Shown here: positions 5,610 through 5,857 of the stretch, piece after piece
How the letters are laid out: each line of letters starts with the position of its first letter
How positions within the stretch are numbered: the first letter of the stretch is position 1
Source: Candidatus Peregrinibacteria bacterium
GTDB taxonomy: Bacteria > Patescibacteriota > Gracilibacteria > UBA1369 > PNNO01
Assembly: GCA_030595015.1 (NCBI GenBank)
Contig: JAUVDZ010000077.1
Span: forward strand, 1-5,857
Length of the DNA stretch: 5,857 bases
Reading direction: 5' to 3'
The notes under the pieces: model-generated
What the model was told of the DNA's origin: nothing
The model's input: only the letters and a program-made list of their open reading frames with translations
The model's database searches: none
Made by a program: the position numbers and the translations under genes

Positions 5610-5857
5610 ATGAAATCATTCTTTTTTGCTGAACGAAAATTAGTGTTTGATGTTAGAAATTTTGAAACAAAAGATTTTAAAGAAGGTGCAGAAGAAATGA
5701 ATGCAGGAAAAGTAAAAGATGCAGAAACAATGCATAGCATTTTAAATGAATCACAATCTTTAAGAGATAAACTAGATAAAAGTGATGTATTCAACAATGA
5801 AGATAAAGATAAATGGAAACAAAAAATCGAATTAGCAAAAGCAAAGGCAAATCCAGA
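5610..5857 (+). CDS. Hypothetical charged protein, C-terminus cut by window edge
   Basis: An open frame from ATG 5610 continues to the right edge (82 codons visible). It begins MKSFFFAERKLVFDVRNFET and continues as a Lys/Asp/Glu-rich, probably helical sequence with AEEMNAGKVKDAETMH and a DKDKWKQKIELAKAKAN stretch. I do not recognise a family. There is no clear signal peptide: the FFF is immediately followed by charged residues. It starts 23 bp after the nrdJ stop on the same strand, so cotranscription with nrdJ is possible; an AT run (TTAATAAAAG, 5596-5605) also lies just upstream but too close for a leaderless TATA box. Codon use and composition match the neighbouring genes, which supports a real gene. 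Confidence 0.65.
   Translation, partial: MKSFFFAERKLVFDVRNFETKDFKEGAEEMNAGKVKDAETMHSILNESQSLRDKLDKSDVFNNEDKDKWKQKIELAKAKANP

Overview
This is a low-GC window with compact gene spacing. It most resembles a small archaeal genome, possibly of the DPANN type (for example Woesearchaeota or Pacearchaeota). The evidence is indirect. No gene has a convincing Shine-Dalgarno site. TATA-like AT runs lie about 28-32 bp upstream of the preferred ATG codons, which is the spacing expected for leaderless archaeal transcripts. T-rich tracts rather than hairpins follow the gene ends, and the unrecognised proteins are very Lys/Glu-rich. No rRNA, tRNA or ribosomal protein gene is present to settle the lineage, so a low-GC candidate-phylum bacterium is not excluded.

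Layout: (1) 1-1252, minus strand: a family 1 glycoside hydrolase (beta-glucosidase/beta-galactosidase type) whose last C-terminal residues run off the left edge. (2) 1253-1315: a short divergent promoter region. (3) 1316-1828, plus strand: a DJ-1/PfpI superfamily protein. (4) 1825-2556, minus strand: a Lys-rich protein of unknown function, convergent with the DJ-1/PfpI gene; the two stop codons share a TTAA. (5) 2557-3090: about 530 bp without a convincing gene. It carries two 7-3-7 palindromes and three copies of a CACYACATATASTW motif resembling NrdR boxes, two of them 32 bp apart. (6) 3091-5586, plus strand: a complete adenosylcobalamin-dependent (class II) ribonucleotide reductase, NrdJ, with an ATP cone, a full set of catalytic cysteines, a long low-complexity linker and a six-cysteine C-terminal zinc-ribbon-like tail. 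(7) 5610 to the right edge, plus strand: the start of an unrecognised charged protein.

The genes do not form an obvious pathway. The hydrolase would release sugars from glycosides, the DJ-1/PfpI protein is probably a stress or quality-control enzyme, and NrdJ makes deoxyribonucleotides. The most notable features are the regulatory-looking repeats upstream of nrdJ and a GC-rich, hairpin-forming repeat embedded in frame in the NrdJ linker. I found no mobile element, CRISPR array or clearly new multi-gene system.
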